NCBI RefSeq assembly: GCF_900128895.1
Contig: NZ_FSQW01000001.1
Coordinates: 930,001 to 994,000 of the forward strand
Length of the DNA stretch: 64,000 bases
Direction of reading: 5' to 3'
Source of the DNA: Parasphingorhabdus marina DSM 22363
GTDB taxonomy: Bacteria > Pseudomonadota > Alphaproteobacteria > Sphingomonadales > Sphingomonadaceae
In this document: in pieces, positions 16,323-25,543 of the stretch
How the letters are laid out: each line of letters opens with the position of its first letter
Numbering within the stretch: the stretch's first letter is position 1
The notes under the pieces: generated by a model
What the model saw: the letters and a program-made list of their open reading frames with translations, nothing else
Databases searched by the model: none
What the model was told of the DNA's origin: nothing
Made by a program: the position numbers and the translations under genes

Positions 16323-17383
16323 TCGCTGACGGGCGAGGTCACCGTTCTCAGGATATCCAGATATCCTGGAGAAATGGTCATCCGGCGTTCCATACCACCA
16401 GTCTTGAGCAATTCATGCGCTTCTGCGAGGCTGTAGCAGGGCAACCCCATGAACAGGTGATGCTCACTGTGATAATTCACCCAATAGGGCGCCACGGTCA
16501 GCCGTTCGACAAAATTCGCATAGGTGGTGCGGGCGTGGGTAAACGGATCATCCCCGCCGGTTCTGGTGCAGGCATGCTCTGCGATATTGCGGATCCGCAG
16601 AAACAGTTGAAAACCCGTCGCCAGTGCCACGATCCAGACCAGGAAGGGCCCGATACCGAGCGTGGCAAGACTGATCGCGAGAACCGCAAACTGGATCAGC
16701 AAAAACCGGCCCACAGTCCGGGTTGTCCGCTTCGCCCCATCGAGATTGGTCACCGGCGCGGCGACACCGGCTGCACCGTTGCGGTTGAAAGGCGTTCCCG
16801 CAGAAGTATCGCGTTTCGGCGACTGCAACTCGTCATCCTGTCGTTCGCTCCACATCGCCTTCAGACCTTTCCAGGCGACAGCAAACTGATTGCTTCGTTG
16901 CTTGAAAAAGGTCTGGCCGGTCAGATCACGGATGACCTTGCGTCTCATACTCGCCCGCGTTGTCGGAAAGGGTTTCGAGAGGCCCAGATCGGGATCTTCG
17001 GGCTGCTGGGTAAATTTGTGATGCGTGAGGTGATAGGCCCGATAGCTGTGCAGGTCGCTGCCGGTCGCCGCGCCAGTCAGCCATTGTCCGACGAAATTGT
17101 TGATCTTGCGATTGGGGTGCAGCAGCCCGTGCGCACCTTCGTGCATGAGGATAGAGAGGCCCAGCTGCCGCCCGCCGATCAGCGCGATGGCAAACGGGGT
17201 TGCGATGAGTCCGGCAAGCCAGTGCCATTTCCAGATCAGGGCGGTGCCACCACAGACCAGCGCCACCATTGCCCAGGCATGGAGCATCAGCCAGATCCCA
17301 CGCCAGTTTGACACCTTTGTCAGCCGCTCCCAGTCATCGCGGTTGAAAATATCCAGTGGTCTGGCGGCTTTTACAGCAGGCAT
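16319..17383 (-). CDS. Membrane fatty acid desaturase family protein
   Basis: 354 residues with three His boxes at di-iron positions: HEGAHG in LSILMHEGAHGLLHP, HLTHH in YHLTHHKFTQQPEDP, and HSEHH in WVNYHSEHHLFMGLP. Two pairs of membrane segments flank them. It would introduce a double bond or hydroxyl group into acyl chains at the inner membrane; beta-carotene ketolase/hydroxylase relatives share the boxes. A hydrophilic low-complexity stretch (SPKRDTSAGTPFNRNGAAG) lies between the second box and the later membrane pair and looks like an insertion. A 258-bp gap with no gene separates it from the divergent ATP-grasp gene. Confidence 0.88.
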   Translation of the reverse strand: MPAVKAARPLDIFNRDDWERLTKVSNWRGIWLMLHAWAMVALVCGGTALIWKWHWLAGLIATPFAIALIGGRQLGLSILMHEGAHGLLHPNRKINNFVGQWLTGAATGSDLHSYRAYHLTHHKFTQQPEDPDLGLSKPFPTTRASMRRKVIRDLTGQTFFKQRSNQFAVAWKGLKAMWSERQDDELQSPKRDTSAGTPFNRNGAAGVAAPVTNLDGAKRTTRTVGRFLLIQFAVLAISLATLGIGPFLVWIVALATGFQLFLRIRNIAEHACTRTGGDDPFTHARTTYANFVERLTVAPYWVNYHSEHHLFMGLPCYSLAEAHELLKTGGMERRMTISPGYLDILRTVTSPVSD

Positions 17384-17641
17384 GGTGTTCCTCTTTCATG
17401 GCTGAATATAGCCGGTTTCGGGCGAATCTCCAAGTTTGGCGGCTGACGTTACGGCATGGCGGACCCGCTCCGTCGCGATCGCTTTTCTCTGCCATATTCC
17501 AGTCGCAATTGCGATCTATAGGCCCTAGCAACCGTCAAAAGCGGGTCGCAAAACTGGAATTATTTCTCAAAAATTGCTTCGGTTATGCCCCATCCGGGTC
17601 GGTGAGAAGTTCTTGGTGTACGGAATTGTGAGGGATAAGTG

Positions 17642-18697
17642 ATGGAACAGCCGGTTTGCGAGATTGGAGCATTGCGTCGTTCCACCATCCCCGATGATAT
17701 CCGCGCCAATATCCACGTTTTGCTTGTGGCAAAGCATGTATTCTCCGAAAACACCCTGCATGCCGAAGATGGTAATCACGCTATCTATCACCGGGAGATC
17801 CGGTCGGTTCTGGAACGCATGGGAACCCGGCTGACGCTCGCCGACAATTATGACATCCTGTTCAACGATCCGGGAGTGGATTTTGTCTTCCCGCTGCTTA
17901 ACCGGGCAGGTTTTCTGAACTCCGAAATGCTGCTGCCGCTACTTTGTACCCGGCTGGATATTCCTTTTCTGGGCGCATCGCCGATATTGCGCGGATTGTC
18001 AGATGACAAGCATTTGACGAAACTGGAAGCCGCAGCGCGCGGCATTCCGACGGCACCCTGGACGATCTACCGGCATGGCGCACCGGTAACCGAAGCGGGT
18101 TGTCCGATGGCCGAGCGCATGGTCATCAAACCCAATGCCTCCTCGGCCAGCTGGGGCGTTCGCGATGCATCCGACTGGACCGGTGTCCGGCACGCAGTCG
18201 AGGAAATCCAGGAAGAAGGCCATGATGCCATTGTCGAGCCGTTTCTGGCCGGCCATGATATCGAGGTGCCGGCCATCCTGTCCGGCAACGCGCCCGCCCT
18301 GTTCCCGATGCTGATGTTCCAGCAGGCCGATCCGGACCATCTGCGGACCTATGCCGAGAAGCGCGATCTGGATGTGCGCGAAGGCAAATATGAGACGGTG
18401 CTGTTTGACGATCCCGAATGGGAACCGCGGATCACACGCTACACCCAAGCCATGTGCGAGGTATTCCACCCATTCGACTATGGCCGGTTCGAGTTCCGGA
18501 TCAACCCCGACAGCGGCGAGCTGATTTTTCTGGAAACCAATCTCAACTGCAATCTCTGGTCAGAGAAAATCTATGGTCGCGCGGCAAAGGAAGTCGGCTG
18601 GAGCCATGACGAACTGATCGAGACGATTCTCGCCGAAAGCATGCAGCGTCAGGGTCTGATTTCCCACGAGCTGGTCCTCACCGAAGACGCCGCCTGA
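17642..18697 (+). CDS. Orphan ATP-grasp (D-Ala-D-Ala ligase-like) protein
   Basis: 351 residues with the ATP-grasp layout of D-Ala-D-Ala ligases: N-terminal lobe with LNRAGFLNSEMLLPLLC, a lid around LSDDKHLTKLEAAARGIPTA, lysine and glycine-rich ATP-binding strands (MVIKPNASSASWGVR), and metal-binding Glu/Asn at the end of the C-lobe (FEFRINPDSGELIFLETNLN). It would form an ATP-dependent carboxylate-amine bond. It stands alone, away from any cell-wall cluster, so it may not be Ddl. The frame starts at a GTG at 17639; GAGGGATAAGTG precedes the ATG at 17642. Substrate unknown. Confidence 0.78.
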   Translation: MEQPVCEIGALRRSTIPDDIRANIHVLLVAKHVFSENTLHAEDGNHAIYHREIRSVLERMGTRLTLADNYDILFNDPGVDFVFPLLNRAGFLNSEMLLPLLCTRLDIPFLGASPILRGLSDDKHLTKLEAAARGIPTAPWTIYRHGAPVTEAGCPMAERMVIKPNASSASWGVRDASDWTGVRHAVEEIQEEGHDAIVEPFLAGHDIEVPAILSGNAPALFPMLMFQQADPDHLRTYAEKRDLDVREGKYETVLFDDPEWEPRITRYTQAMCEVFHPFDYGRFEFRINPDSGELIFLETNLNCNLWSEKIYGRAAKEVGWSHDELIETILAESMQRQGLISHELVLTEDAA

Positions 18698-18706
18698 GGC
18701 AGCGGA

Positions 18707-19513
18707 CTATAATTCCACCAGACCGCTGGCAATCCCGTCAATCCGTTCCTGCATCGCCTGGCGCGTGTCACCCTGATCGGTCGCGCATACCAGCGTTCCC
18801 CCGCCGTTTCGTATCATGCGGTCGATATCCGGCCACATCACGTCCGGGCCTTTTGCATCCCGCCACATGCCCGCAATTTCCGGGTCCATTCGCCGTTCGC
18901 CGCCAAAGCGCTCGGGCCGGGCTTTTGCCCCATCCCAGATTTCGGTGTTGAGCAGGCCGGGACAAAGGATGGTGGATTCGATGTCTCGGGCCGCCAGTTC
19001 CCCTCGCAGCGCTTCGGCTATCACCATGGTACCATGTTTGGTGGCCGCATAGAGCGGAAACTGGCCTTCCGGCGGACGCAAAGCTGCCGTCGAGGCGGTG
19101 ATTCCGACATGGGCGGGGCGGGCTGACATCAGCGGAACGAAGCATTGCGCGGTCCAGATCGGACCCAGTACATTGACTTCCCAGGCCCAGCGCACCTGTT
19201 CCGGCTTGCCTTCGAGCAGCGAGGCTCCGACGCCGACGCCCGCGTTGATCCACAGCATGGCGAGATCCTGATCCTGTGCCGCAAAATGTTCAGCCGCCGC
19301 TGCTGTCGCTTCACGGTCGCTGATATCAAAGACCATCGGGAAGGCCTTTGGTCCGATCTCCTCGGCAACCATATGGGCCGCCTCTTCGCGAATATCCTGC
19401 ACGCCCACTGTCATGCCGTTTGCGGCGAGATGCATGGCCAGCATCTTTCCGATACCATCGCCCGCGCCGGTCACGATGGCAGTCCGGCCCCGATAGTCTG
19501 TCCACTCAGCCAT
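18707..19513 (-). CDS. Short-chain dehydrogenase/reductase
   Basis: 268 residues. The Rossmann motif TAIVTGAGDGIGKMLA (NAD(P) binding) and catalytic set are visible: NAG in LWINAGVGVG, Ser in GITASTAALR, and Tyr/Lys in YAATKHG. It is a cytoplasmic oxidoreductase of unknown substrate. The frame reaches 19531, but GAGGAG sits 7 nt before the ATG at 19513, which overlaps the argE stop by 8 bp. It is likely co-transcribed with argE. Confidence 0.88.
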   Translation of the reverse strand: MAEWTDYRGRTAIVTGAGDGIGKMLAMHLAANGMTVGVQDIREEAAHMVAEEIGPKAFPMVFDISDREATAAAAEHFAAQDQDLAMLWINAGVGVGASLLEGKPEQVRWAWEVNVLGPIWTAQCFVPLMSARPAHVGITASTAALRPPEGQFPLYAATKHGTMVIAEALRGELAARDIESTILCPGLLNTEIWDGAKARPERFGGERRMDPEIAGMWRDAKGPDVMWPDIDRMIRNGGGTLVCATDQGDTRQAMQERIDGIASGLVEL

Positions 19514-20666
19514 GCCGCAACTCCTCGGCAAGCCGCGTCATGAATGCCGCACCCCGGCTGATCTGGTCGAGACTGATGAACTCATCCGGCTGATGGGCCT
19601 GCTCGATCGAGCCCGGACCACAGATGACGGTAGGAAAGCCGGCTTGCTGAAACTGACCGGCTTCCGCCGCATAGGCGACAGCACCGGCGGCGCTATTGTC
19701 TCCGGTCAGCTTGCGGACAAAAGCCTCGGCATCCGTATCTCGCGGGGCAAGCGGCGGGGCGCTGGCCAGCTGAGTGATCGTGATCCCGGTACCCGGATAG
19801 GCTTCTCGCATGTCGCGGTCGAGCAACCGGATATTCTCCTTGAACGGCGCCAGCACCTGTTCAGGATCAATGCCCGGGGGACAGCGCAGATCAAACATGA
19901 AACTGGCTCGCCGCGCGAGGATGTTGGCGGCCGTGCCACCTTCCATCGTTCCAATGGTCAATGTCGCATGTGGCGGGACGAAAGGAGAATCGGGATCGGC
20001 TTTTTGCCAGAGCTCTCTTGCGAGATTTGCCAGATCATGCATGAGATCTACGGCGACCATGTTCGCGGAAAGCCCGAGATGGGTAAGGCTGCTATGTGCC
20101 TCATGGCCAAGGACTTCGACCGAGTGCACCGTGATACCCTTGTGGCCGGTGACAACCTTCATCATCGTTGGCTCACCGACAATTGCCAGAGCAGGTTTGG
20201 GCAATTTGGCCGCGATATCGGCGATCAGGTCGGGGGCGCCAAGGCAGCCGACTTCTTCGTCATAACTGATCGCGAGATGCACCGGCCGCCGGGCATTTTG
20301 AAATTCGGGGATCGCCGCCAGCGCCAGGGCGATAAAGGCCTTCATGTCCGACGTCCCGCGCCCGAACAGCTTCCCGTCGCGCTCCGTCAGGACAAATGGA
20401 TCGCTCGACCAGTCCTGGCCGTCGACGGGCACGACATCACTGTGACCGGACAAAATTACGCCGCCCTCGACCATCGGACCGATCGTCGCATGGAGATTGG
20501 CCTTGGAGCCATCGGCATTCAGGACCCGGTGCGCAGTGATGCCCTGATCGGCAAGCCAGGCCTCAACCCAGCGGATCAGCTCGAGATTGCTGTTTCGCGA
20601 CGTCGTGTCGAAGGCAATAAGCGACTCGAGAATCGCCAAAGCCCTGTTTTGGAGCGTTTTTGTCAT
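19506..20666 (-). CDS. argE: Acetylornithine deacetylase (M20 family)
   Basis: 386 residues, typical ArgE length. Zinc-peptidase M20 motifs are in order: ILSGHSDVVPVDGQDW (His, Asp), FGRGTSDMKAFIALAL (bridging Asp), SYDEEVGCLGA (catalytic Glu, metal Glu) and a C-terminal His in IEQAHQPDEF. It removes acetyl from N2-acetylornithine in arginine synthesis, although alphaproteobacteria often use ArgJ instead, so a related acyl-amino-acid hydrolase is possible. It is upstream of and overlapping the SDR gene. A 195-bp gap separates it from the divergent GAF-like gene. Confidence 0.85.
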   Translation of the reverse strand: MTKTLQNRALAILESLIAFDTTSRNSNLELIRWVEAWLADQGITAHRVLNADGSKANLHATIGPMVEGGVILSGHSDVVPVDGQDWSSDPFVLTERDGKLFGRGTSDMKAFIALALAAIPEFQNARRPVHLAISYDEEVGCLGAPDLIADIAAKLPKPALAIVGEPTMMKVVTGHKGITVHSVEVLGHEAHSSLTHLGLSANMVAVDLMHDLANLARELWQKADPDSPFVPPHATLTIGTMEGGTAANILARRASFMFDLRCPPGIDPEQVLAPFKENIRLLDRDMREAYPGTGITITQLASAPPLAPRDTDAEAFVRKLTGDNSAAGAVAYAAEAGQFQQAGFPTVICGPGSIEQAHQPDEFISLDQISRGAAFMTRLAEELRHG

Positions 20667-20861
20667 ATTAACGCCATAGAGTCGCGCCAGTAAAAAGCAA
20701 ATGGCCGAAAAAAAGCATTTGGAATCAAGCGCGTTACGTCTGGTTACAACGCAATAGTTGGAACTTCGCAGGTTTCTGGCTAGGGGAATATGAACTTATG
20801 GTTAACGAGATGTTTAAGACTTTGGTGTAATGGTCACATTGGCCAAAGGGTTCACGAGTAT

Positions 20862-21251
20862 ATGAACAAGCAAGACTCCATCGCCGAAAACCTGGATATG
20901 CTGGCGCGACTGGCAGCCCGTCTGACCGCAACGCCCGTTGCGACGATCACCATATATGATCGCGATTGTGCCGATGACGGCGATGTTCAGACCATTGCGC
21001 ACAACGCAACCGCGCTTGACAAGGCATGGCAGGCCGCAAATCAGGATGTCGATATCAGCCAGCTAGGCAGTCCGCGTACCGCGGTTGCCCAGCACCTGGG
21101 CCTCTACGCAGCTGTACCGATGCGCAACGGCGACGGATCAACCATCGGGATGATTGCGTGCGCGGATGATGATGACCGTGAACTGAGTGCGGAGCAACTC
21201 GAATCCCTGAAGCATATCGCCGCGCTGGCATCTGCCGTCAGTCACAATTGA
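20862..21251 (+). CDS. Small GAF-like domain protein
   Basis: 129 residues from the ATG at 20862 (the frame extends to 20790 but the earlier part is atypical). A GAF-like pattern is visible: an N-terminal helix (NLDMLARLAARLTATPVATI), strands TITIYDRD and LYAAVPMRNGDGSTIGMIAC, and a closing helix (LESLKHIAALASAVS). GAF domains bind small molecules or sense redox state, usually beside an output domain; here there is none. The ribosome site is weak. The neighbouring minus-strand gene ends 11 bp away. Confidence 0.6.
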   Translation: MNKQDSIAENLDMLARLAARLTATPVATITIYDRDCADDGDVQTIAHNATALDKAWQAANQDVDISQLGSPRTAVAQHLGLYAAVPMRNGDGSTIGMIACADDDDRELSAEQLESLKHIAALASAVSHN

Positions 21252-21261
21252 GCAGGTAAAA

Positions 21262-21549
21262 TCAGTCTTCGCTGGATTGCAGGGCCGCCTTGCCGCGTGC
21301 CGTGATCATGCTGTCAAGAAAACGCGGTTCGGAAGACGCGCCGGTCAGGAACGCCTCATACAGGATCATGCCGTTATCGCTGAGGTTCTGAACCATATCC
21401 ACAAATGCCGTCTGATCTTCACCTGTCTCGCAGGACCGGATCACGTCGGGCGTCATCGTTGCGGCCGATGGCCAAGCCTGGTTAAGTGTTCCCAGAACAC
21501 AGCGTTCTGCTGAGGACAGGGCGGCTTCGGGGGAGTAAGCACAAGTCAT
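21262..21549 (-). CDS. Conserved-looking small protein, unknown
   Basis: 95 residues, acidic, with three predicted helices (ALSSAERCVLGTLNQAW, TAFVDMVQNLSDNGMILYEA, FLDSMITARGKAALQSS). No signal peptide or membrane segment. The start has no strong ribosome site. I do not recognise a family. Two Cys (residues 3 and 17) and another at about 40 could be functional. Its codon pattern looks like the surrounding real genes, which is why it is kept. Confidence 0.5.
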   Translation of the reverse strand: MTCAYSPEAALSSAERCVLGTLNQAWPSAATMTPDVIRSCETGEDQTAFVDMVQNLSDNGMILYEAFLTGASSEPRFLDSMITARGKAALQSSED

Positions 21550-21932
21550 TTTCTATCGCAGACCAGATCAAATTAAGTATGCCCCACTCGCTTTGATTTC
21601 GTTAACCTTTATTAACCGAGAAAGTTAAAAAAGAGTTAACGTTTCGGTGTTGCATCCGGCTGGCCGACCCCTGAATTCGGCATTCCGCTTCGCAAAAAAC
21701 CCCAGAAAACTGTGCCTGAGGCGGTGTAAATCCTATAGTTGGCTTTATCGTGATCCGTATAGCGGAGACGGATATGCCGCCCCATCGTTAAGACGAATTG
21801 ACTCAAACAGCGCCGGAACGGGCCGTGTTACGCCCCAAATTCCGGGATCTGGACAGATTGGACGCCCGATCCATTGACTTCCCTTTTCAGTATACATAGA
21901 TATCTATATATTAGATTGCTTGGAGATTTGCG
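21550..21932 (+). promoter_or_regulatory. Intergenic region with palindromic promoter of the Acg-like/MarR operon
   Basis: The 5' part of this 383-bp gap holds AT-rich sequence and GTTAAC repeats but no convincing gene. Near the end, TTGACT (21875-21880) and TAGATA (21898-21903) are 17 bp apart, a near-consensus promoter. A perfect 12-bp palindrome ATAGATATCTAT (21897-21908) covers the -10 element, as for a MarR-type repressor site. A MarR gene is the second gene of the operon. Confidence 0.65.
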
Positions 21933-23096
21933 ATGCCAACCAGAAGAAAAATCCTGATGACGGGCGGTGCGTCCCTGTTGCTTCTCGGGTCCGGTCTGGG
22001 CGGATATGTCGGGACCCGGTCGATTGCCCGGGCGCAGGAGCCGTGGCAGCGGGCCGGCCAGAGTTTTGGCGATCCGCGGCTTGATGCACTGGCCTATGCG
22101 ATTCTCGCACCCAATCCGCACAATCGTCAGCCCTGGCTGGTGCGGCTGGAGGCAGAGGACAGTTTCAGCCTGTTTTGCGATCTCGACAAACGATTGCCGG
22201 AAACGGATCCGCCCAACCGCCAGATCACGATTGGCCTGGGCGCATTTCTTGAACTCTTCCGGCAGGCAGCAGCGGAGAAGGGGTTCCGGGCCGACATCAC
22301 GCCATTTCCGGATGGAGAACCCCAGCCGGTGCTGGATGACCGTCCCGTCGCGCATGTCAGTCTCGTTGCTGATCCGGCGACCCGGCCCGACCCGCTCTTT
22401 GCAACAACGCTGGAGCGGCGCAGCATCAAGGAAGCCTATGCCGCGCGAGCAATCGATGATCAGACCTTGTCCCAATTGCTGGAACTGGCCGGGACCGGGA
22501 ACGACGGGAGCGGACAGTCTTTCCTGACATCGGGTGAAAGCGAAATGGTGGACAGCCTGCGCAACCTGACCTGGCGGGCATGGCAAGTCGAATATGATGT
22601 GCCCCGTACACACAGGGAAAGTGTCGACCTGATGCGTATCGGAGCCGGGGAGATCAACGCCAGCCCGGACGGGATCGACATGAGCGGACCGATGATGGAA
22701 GCCATGTATCTGGGCGGGATCATCTCGCGGGAGAAGCTCTCGGAGAAAGGCAGCACTGTCTATAATAGCGGGATCGACATGTATCGCGAAATCCTCGAAC
22801 AGACCCGCAATTATGGCTGGCTGGTTTCGGCGGGCAACAGCCGGACGGATCAGCTGATGTCCGGCATGAACTGGGTGCGGATCAATCAGGCCGCCACGAA
22901 GCTGGGTCTGGCAATGCATCCGGTCAGCCAGATCCTGCAGGAATTTCCCGAGATGGCGGATCTCTATCGCGAGTTTCATGCCCGGGTCGCCGTTGAAGAA
23001 CCCGCCCGGGTGCAGGGACTGTTTCGCCTCGGATATGGTCCTGTAGCACCGCCTTCTCCCCGCTGGCCCTTGGAATCCCGACTCGTTGATGCTTAA
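21933..23096 (+). CDS. Acg-family FMN-binding nitroreductase-like protein, Tat signal
   Basis: 387 residues. The N-terminus is a Tat-type signal (MPTRRKILMTGG then a Leu-rich stretch), so it probably works in the periplasm. The body has two nitroreductase-like halves: ILAPNPHNRQPWLVRLE near the N-terminus and LERRSIKEAYAARAIDDQTL with ARTLGLAMHPVSQ-like strands (KLGLAMHPVSQILQEF) in the second half. This is the layout of Acg-type proteins, which bind FMN but whose substrates are unsettled. It is followed 9 bp later by a MarR gene that may control it. The start is the ATG at 21933, after TTGGAGATTTGCG. Confidence 0.82.
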   Translation: MPTRRKILMTGGASLLLLGSGLGGYVGTRSIARAQEPWQRAGQSFGDPRLDALAYAILAPNPHNRQPWLVRLEAEDSFSLFCDLDKRLPETDPPNRQITIGLGAFLELFRQAAAEKGFRADITPFPDGEPQPVLDDRPVAHVSLVADPATRPDPLFATTLERRSIKEAYAARAIDDQTLSQLLELAGTGNDGSGQSFLTSGESEMVDSLRNLTWRAWQVEYDVPRTHRESVDLMRIGAGEINASPDGIDMSGPMMEAMYLGGIISREKLSEKGSTVYNSGIDMYREILEQTRNYGWLVSAGNSRTDQLMSGMNWVRINQAATKLGLAMHPVSQILQEFPEMADLYREFHARVAVEEPARVQGLFRLGYGPVAPPSPRWPLESRLVDA

Positions 23097-23105
23097 AGCA
23101 GGTCG

Positions 23106-23573
23106 ATGACAGATGCTCCCAAAGAGGCCGGGCTCCCCGGAGATCCGATTGAGTTCCAGGTGATGACCGAAATCGGTATCATCAATCAGCTGGCGGAGAA
23201 TCTGTTCCGCAAATATCTGCCAAAGGACATGACAGCGGCACAATTCGGGGTGCTGAACCATTTGCTGCGCCTCGACCGGCAGGAGACGATCAGCGAACTG
23301 GCGCGCAACATGCAGGTCACCCAGCCAACCATGTCATCCACCGTCCGGAAACTGGAAGACCGGGGACTGGTCGAGCTGGTTCATGACCCAAAGGATCGCC
23401 GGGTCCGCCGGGTGCAGGTGACGGCCAGGGGCGCAGCCGCCCGTCAGGCCGCCGTGGCACAGGTTGCACCGGTGGCGGATCTGGTGCGGGACAAGATCCC
23501 GGCTTCGCTGTGGAGCGGACTATTGCCTGATCTGACGCGGGTACGGACTTTGCTCGACAATTTGCGGGACTGA
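23106..23573 (+). CDS. MarR-family regulator
   Basis: 155 residues. The central winged helix-turn-helix (about 55-115) reads FGVLNHLLRLDRQETISELA, then NMQVTQPTMSSTVRKLEDRG and the wing VHDPKDRRVRRVQVTARG, the conserved DxRxxR-type wing. N- and C-terminal helices form the dimer. It follows the Acg-like gene by 9 bp, and a palindrome overlaps the operon promoter at 21897-21908, so autorepression relieved by a small ligand is likely. Confidence 0.88.
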   Translation: MTDAPKEAGLPGDPIEFQVMTEIGIINQLAENLFRKYLPKDMTAAQFGVLNHLLRLDRQETISELARNMQVTQPTMSSTVRKLEDRGLVELVHDPKDRRVRRVQVTARGAAARQAAVAQVAPVADLVRDKIPASLWSGLLPDLTRVRTLLDNLRD

Positions 23574-23595
23574 AACCGCTCTGACGGGGTCAGCC

Positions 23596-25428
23596 CTATT
23601 TCGAAGCCGCGATCCAGTCGCTGATTTTCTTTTCGAGTACGGTCATCGGCAAGGCCCCCGTATTCAGCACCTGATCGTGGAACTCGCGCGGGTCGAATCT
23701 CGTGCCCAGTTCCGTCTCGGCCTGGTCCTTCAGGCGCTGGATGGTAAGTGCGCCGATCTTGTAAGCGAGCGCCTGTGACGGGATGGCAATATAGCGCTCG
23801 ACTTCGGCGGTCGCGTCGGTTTCGCCCATGCTGCTGTTGTCGAGCATATATTTGATCGCCTTTTCCCGGCTCCAGCCCTTGCTGTGCAGGCCGGTGTCAA
23901 CAACCAGCCGCATCGCGCGGAGCATTTCATCATCCAGATGGCCAAAGCGCTGATAGGGGTCATCATACAGGCCCATCGGGAAACCGAGTTTTTCGGAATA
24001 CAGCGCCCAGCCTTCAACATAGGCGGTGTTGCCGCCGAAACGCATGAAATTGGGCAGAGCGGTATTTTCCTGTGCCAGTGATATCTGGAAATGGTGCCCT
24101 GGTGCGCCTTCGTGCAGATACAGGGTGGTCATGCCCGATGTGTTGCGGGACGGCAGGTCGTAGGCGTTGAAATAGAAGACACCGGCGCGGGAACCATCCG
24201 GCGTGCCGCTCTGATAAGAGCCACCAGCCTGAAACTTCTCGATCGACTTGTCATAGGGCCGGATTTCCAGCGGTGATTTCGGCAGCACCTTGAACTGTGT
24301 GCTGATCTTTTCGTCGACCTTCTTGCCGAGATCATAATATCCCTGAGTCAGCGCCTCACGCGATTCCGGATGGAATTTCGGATCAGTCCGGAAATGCTCA
24401 AAAAAGTCGGACAAGGTGCCGGAGAAGCCGACTTCGTCCTTGATCGCTTCCATCTCGGTCTTGATCCGGGCAACTTCTTTCAGACCGAGCTCATGGATTT
24501 CGCCAGCCTTGAGCGGCAAGGTCGTCGTGCCTTCGATCAGATAGTCATAATATAGCTCGCCGCCCTTCATCGCGTTGAGCCCGGTCTCAGTCCGGGCATA
24601 GGGCAGATATTCGTTCTTGAGAAAGTCGTGCATGCGCTGATTGCCGGCAAACAGCTTCTTCGTCATCTCCTCATATTCCGCCGTCAGCCGAGTCTTGTCT
24701 GCGTCGGAGAAGTCTTCCGGAAAATTGCGCACAGGACCCATGAACGGGGTTTTCTCCAGACCCAGTTCATTTTGGGTGGCCAGCTGTTCAATCACATTCT
24801 CGATCGTCAGCCGGGTTTCGAATACTCCGCTCTGGATGCCTTCACGAAATCGTTCGATCGCCCGGTCGCCAAGCAGGATATACCCTGCATGCCGTTTGAG
24901 GTTATTCTCGTAATCGGCCACGGTCTTGAACGGCGCACCACCCTTGCCGGATGCAAAATTCGGATAGAACGTGTGAAAGCCGCTGAAATGGTTGACCGGA
25001 CGCGGATTGCTCAGCGCCAGAATCTCGTCGGAATAACCAATCAGCGCGCGCTTCTTGTTATATTCAAAAACGTCATAGGCGATCTTGTCGGTGGCACTCA
25101 GCTTGCTGCGATCAATCTTGCGCAGTTCGGCAAGCTCCTTCTCCTGTGCGGCCTTTTCGCCGGCAATATATTCATCGGTGATATAATCACCGAACTGATC
25201 GGCATAGCGCAGGTCTCCCCGGAAAATGCCGGAAATCGGATTGCGCTTCAGATTGTCTTCGTCGCTGGCCGTGAACAGGGCCTTCAGCTTTTCGCCTTCC
25301 GTCATCTCCTGGGCATTAGCCACGGTTTGATTAGACGTAGTCGCTGTTTCACGATTGTTGGATACACTGGCGCATCCAGTGACAATCAGGCTGGTCCCGG
25401 CGAGAAGAAGGAGTGATTTTCTGAGCAT
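23596..25428 (-). CDS. DUF885 lipoprotein, probable metallopeptidase-like
   Basis: 610 residues. The N-terminus MLRKSLLLLAGTSLIVTGC is a lipoprotein signal (lipobox VTGC), so it is anchored in a membrane. The DUF885 body carries the HExxxGHH-like pattern in LYLHEGAPGHHFQISLAQE, plus MRFGGNTAYVEGWALYSEKL and a conserved closing region, features seen in this family of presumed zinc proteins. The frame runs to 25488, but the signal starts at the ATG at 25428. It is convergent with the MarR gene. Substrate unknown. Confidence 0.85.
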   Translation of the reverse strand: MLRKSLLLLAGTSLIVTGCASVSNNRETATTSNQTVANAQEMTEGEKLKALFTASDEDNLKRNPISGIFRGDLRYADQFGDYITDEYIAGEKAAQEKELAELRKIDRSKLSATDKIAYDVFEYNKKRALIGYSDEILALSNPRPVNHFSGFHTFYPNFASGKGGAPFKTVADYENNLKRHAGYILLGDRAIERFREGIQSGVFETRLTIENVIEQLATQNELGLEKTPFMGPVRNFPEDFSDADKTRLTAEYEEMTKKLFAGNQRMHDFLKNEYLPYARTETGLNAMKGGELYYDYLIEGTTTLPLKAGEIHELGLKEVARIKTEMEAIKDEVGFSGTLSDFFEHFRTDPKFHPESREALTQGYYDLGKKVDEKISTQFKVLPKSPLEIRPYDKSIEKFQAGGSYQSGTPDGSRAGVFYFNAYDLPSRNTSGMTTLYLHEGAPGHHFQISLAQENTALPNFMRFGGNTAYVEGWALYSEKLGFPMGLYDDPYQRFGHLDDEMLRAMRLVVDTGLHSKGWSREKAIKYMLDNSSMGETDATAEVERYIAIPSQALAYKIGALTIQRLKDQAETELGTRFDPREFHDQVLNTGALPMTVLEKKISDWIAASK

Positions 25429-25543
25429 GGTCTGTTCCCGAATTTCTGACTGTTGTGGCTCGCTAACACGGTCTGGTTTCACCTGCAACGATCCCCGATG
25501 TTGTTGGTCGAAGCCTGTCGACCGTTGGTCATCGGGGAAAGGG

